Below the pieces are notes generated by a model, which did no database searches, was not told the origin of the DNA, and saw only the letters and a list, made by a program, of their open reading frames with translations. The translations under genes were made by a program, and so were the position numbers. This document shows positions 58,231 to 58,554 of a DNA stretch of 58,554 nucleotides, in pieces. The DNA comes from Thamnocephalis sphaerospora (lineage: Eukaryota; Zoopagomycota; Zoopagomycetes; Zoopagales; Sigmoideomycetaceae), in the NCBI GenBank assembly GCA_003614735.1, contig KZ992449.1, positions 1 through 58,554 of the forward strand. Direction: 5' to 3'. Positions within the stretch are counted from its first letter, which is position 1, and every line of letters starts with the position of its first letter.

Positions 58231-58554
58231 ATTTGGGATTGTTGTCAGCTGGTGAACGGCTCACCAGTAGTAAACGCAAAAGCGCACGCGAAGAAGGCAG
58301 AGAAGATTATAGCGTGAAGAAGAGGGGGCGATGAAGGCAAAGCGATCTTTACAGCAGCGATGGGAAAGGAGTGTTGAAGGAGAAGGAACAGGGTGTGAGA
58401 TGAAACAAGCGACGATATTCACAGTCCATCAACGCGCAAGTGTCCACGTGACAGTCAGCTTCGTAACAAGATTACGAAGGCGATCTTCAGGCGATGAGAG
58501 GTTGCCGATCTCCAGGGACTCCCGACACAGCATAGCACGCTGAGCGTGTTCACC
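58231..58554. promoter_or_regulatory. NPC2 upstream region to the window end
   Basis: 324 nt, purine-rich on the plus strand (pyrimidine-rich in the NPC2 sense). It probably holds the NPC2 leader and promoter. No other gene is seen. Confidence 0.5.

Overview
The window is nuclear DNA from a fungus. Thirty-two protein genes can be placed: 31 are assembled or read with support and one small ORF is doubtful. About 156 introns were joined by hand, using GT-AG borders, reading phase and conserved protein sequence. Most introns are 52-100 nt, and a CTAAC- or CTGAC-like branch site is often visible. Fungal markers include an Nha1/Sod2-type Na+/H+ antiporter, an Rds2/Ert1-type Zn2Cys6 regulator, Mzm1 and Atp12. 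Genes usually absent from yeasts and moulds (SCAI, RNF220, a sphingomyelin-synthase-like enzyme, a PMCA with an animal-like calmodulin-binding helix, and an apparent U12-type AT-AC intron) point to an early-diverging fungus rather than Dikarya. The phylum cannot be settled from this sequence alone.

Layout. 0-7.4 kb: QCR9 and NME6 (divergent), NDUFB8 and Rab GDI (divergent), glucosidase II beta. 7.4-19 kb: a small membrane ORF, Na+/H+ antiporter, poly(A)-binding protein, plasma-membrane-type Ca2+ ATPase. 19.4-35.6 kb: a dense housekeeping block with an OCIA-like membrane protein, NKAP, Rds2/Ert1-like factor, RPC40, RIO2, SET, RNF220-like E3, MZM1, ATP12, RBM22/Ecm2 and RPL10. 36-45 kb: a minus-strand run of membrane and cell-surface genes (sphingomyelin-synthase-like, an 883-aa fasciclin protein, and two related signal-peptide/low-complexity/TM proteins ending in an F-x-R-N-L-R motif). 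45.4-58.2 kb: an unknown gene, NSE4, SCAI, a 773-aa unknown, COX11, NFU1, PPP4R2 and NPC2.

How the genes relate. They are not a pathway cluster. Several divergent pairs share short promoters (94-245 bp), and mitochondrial biogenesis is over-represented: QCR9, NDUFB8, MZM1, ATP12, COX11 and NFU1. MZM1 and ATP12 share a 120-bp promoter. RNA and ribosome functions (PABP, NKAP, RBM22, RIO2, RPL10, RPC40) and chromosome functions (SET, NSE4, SCAI, PPP4R2) fill most of the rest.

The strongest unusual signals are the AT-AC intron in the RNF220-like gene, five GC-AG introns, very small exons (3, 4, 6, 14 and 22 nt), the paired RNLR-tail membrane proteins, and an exact 55-nt repeat that marks the start of the window as an assembly end.
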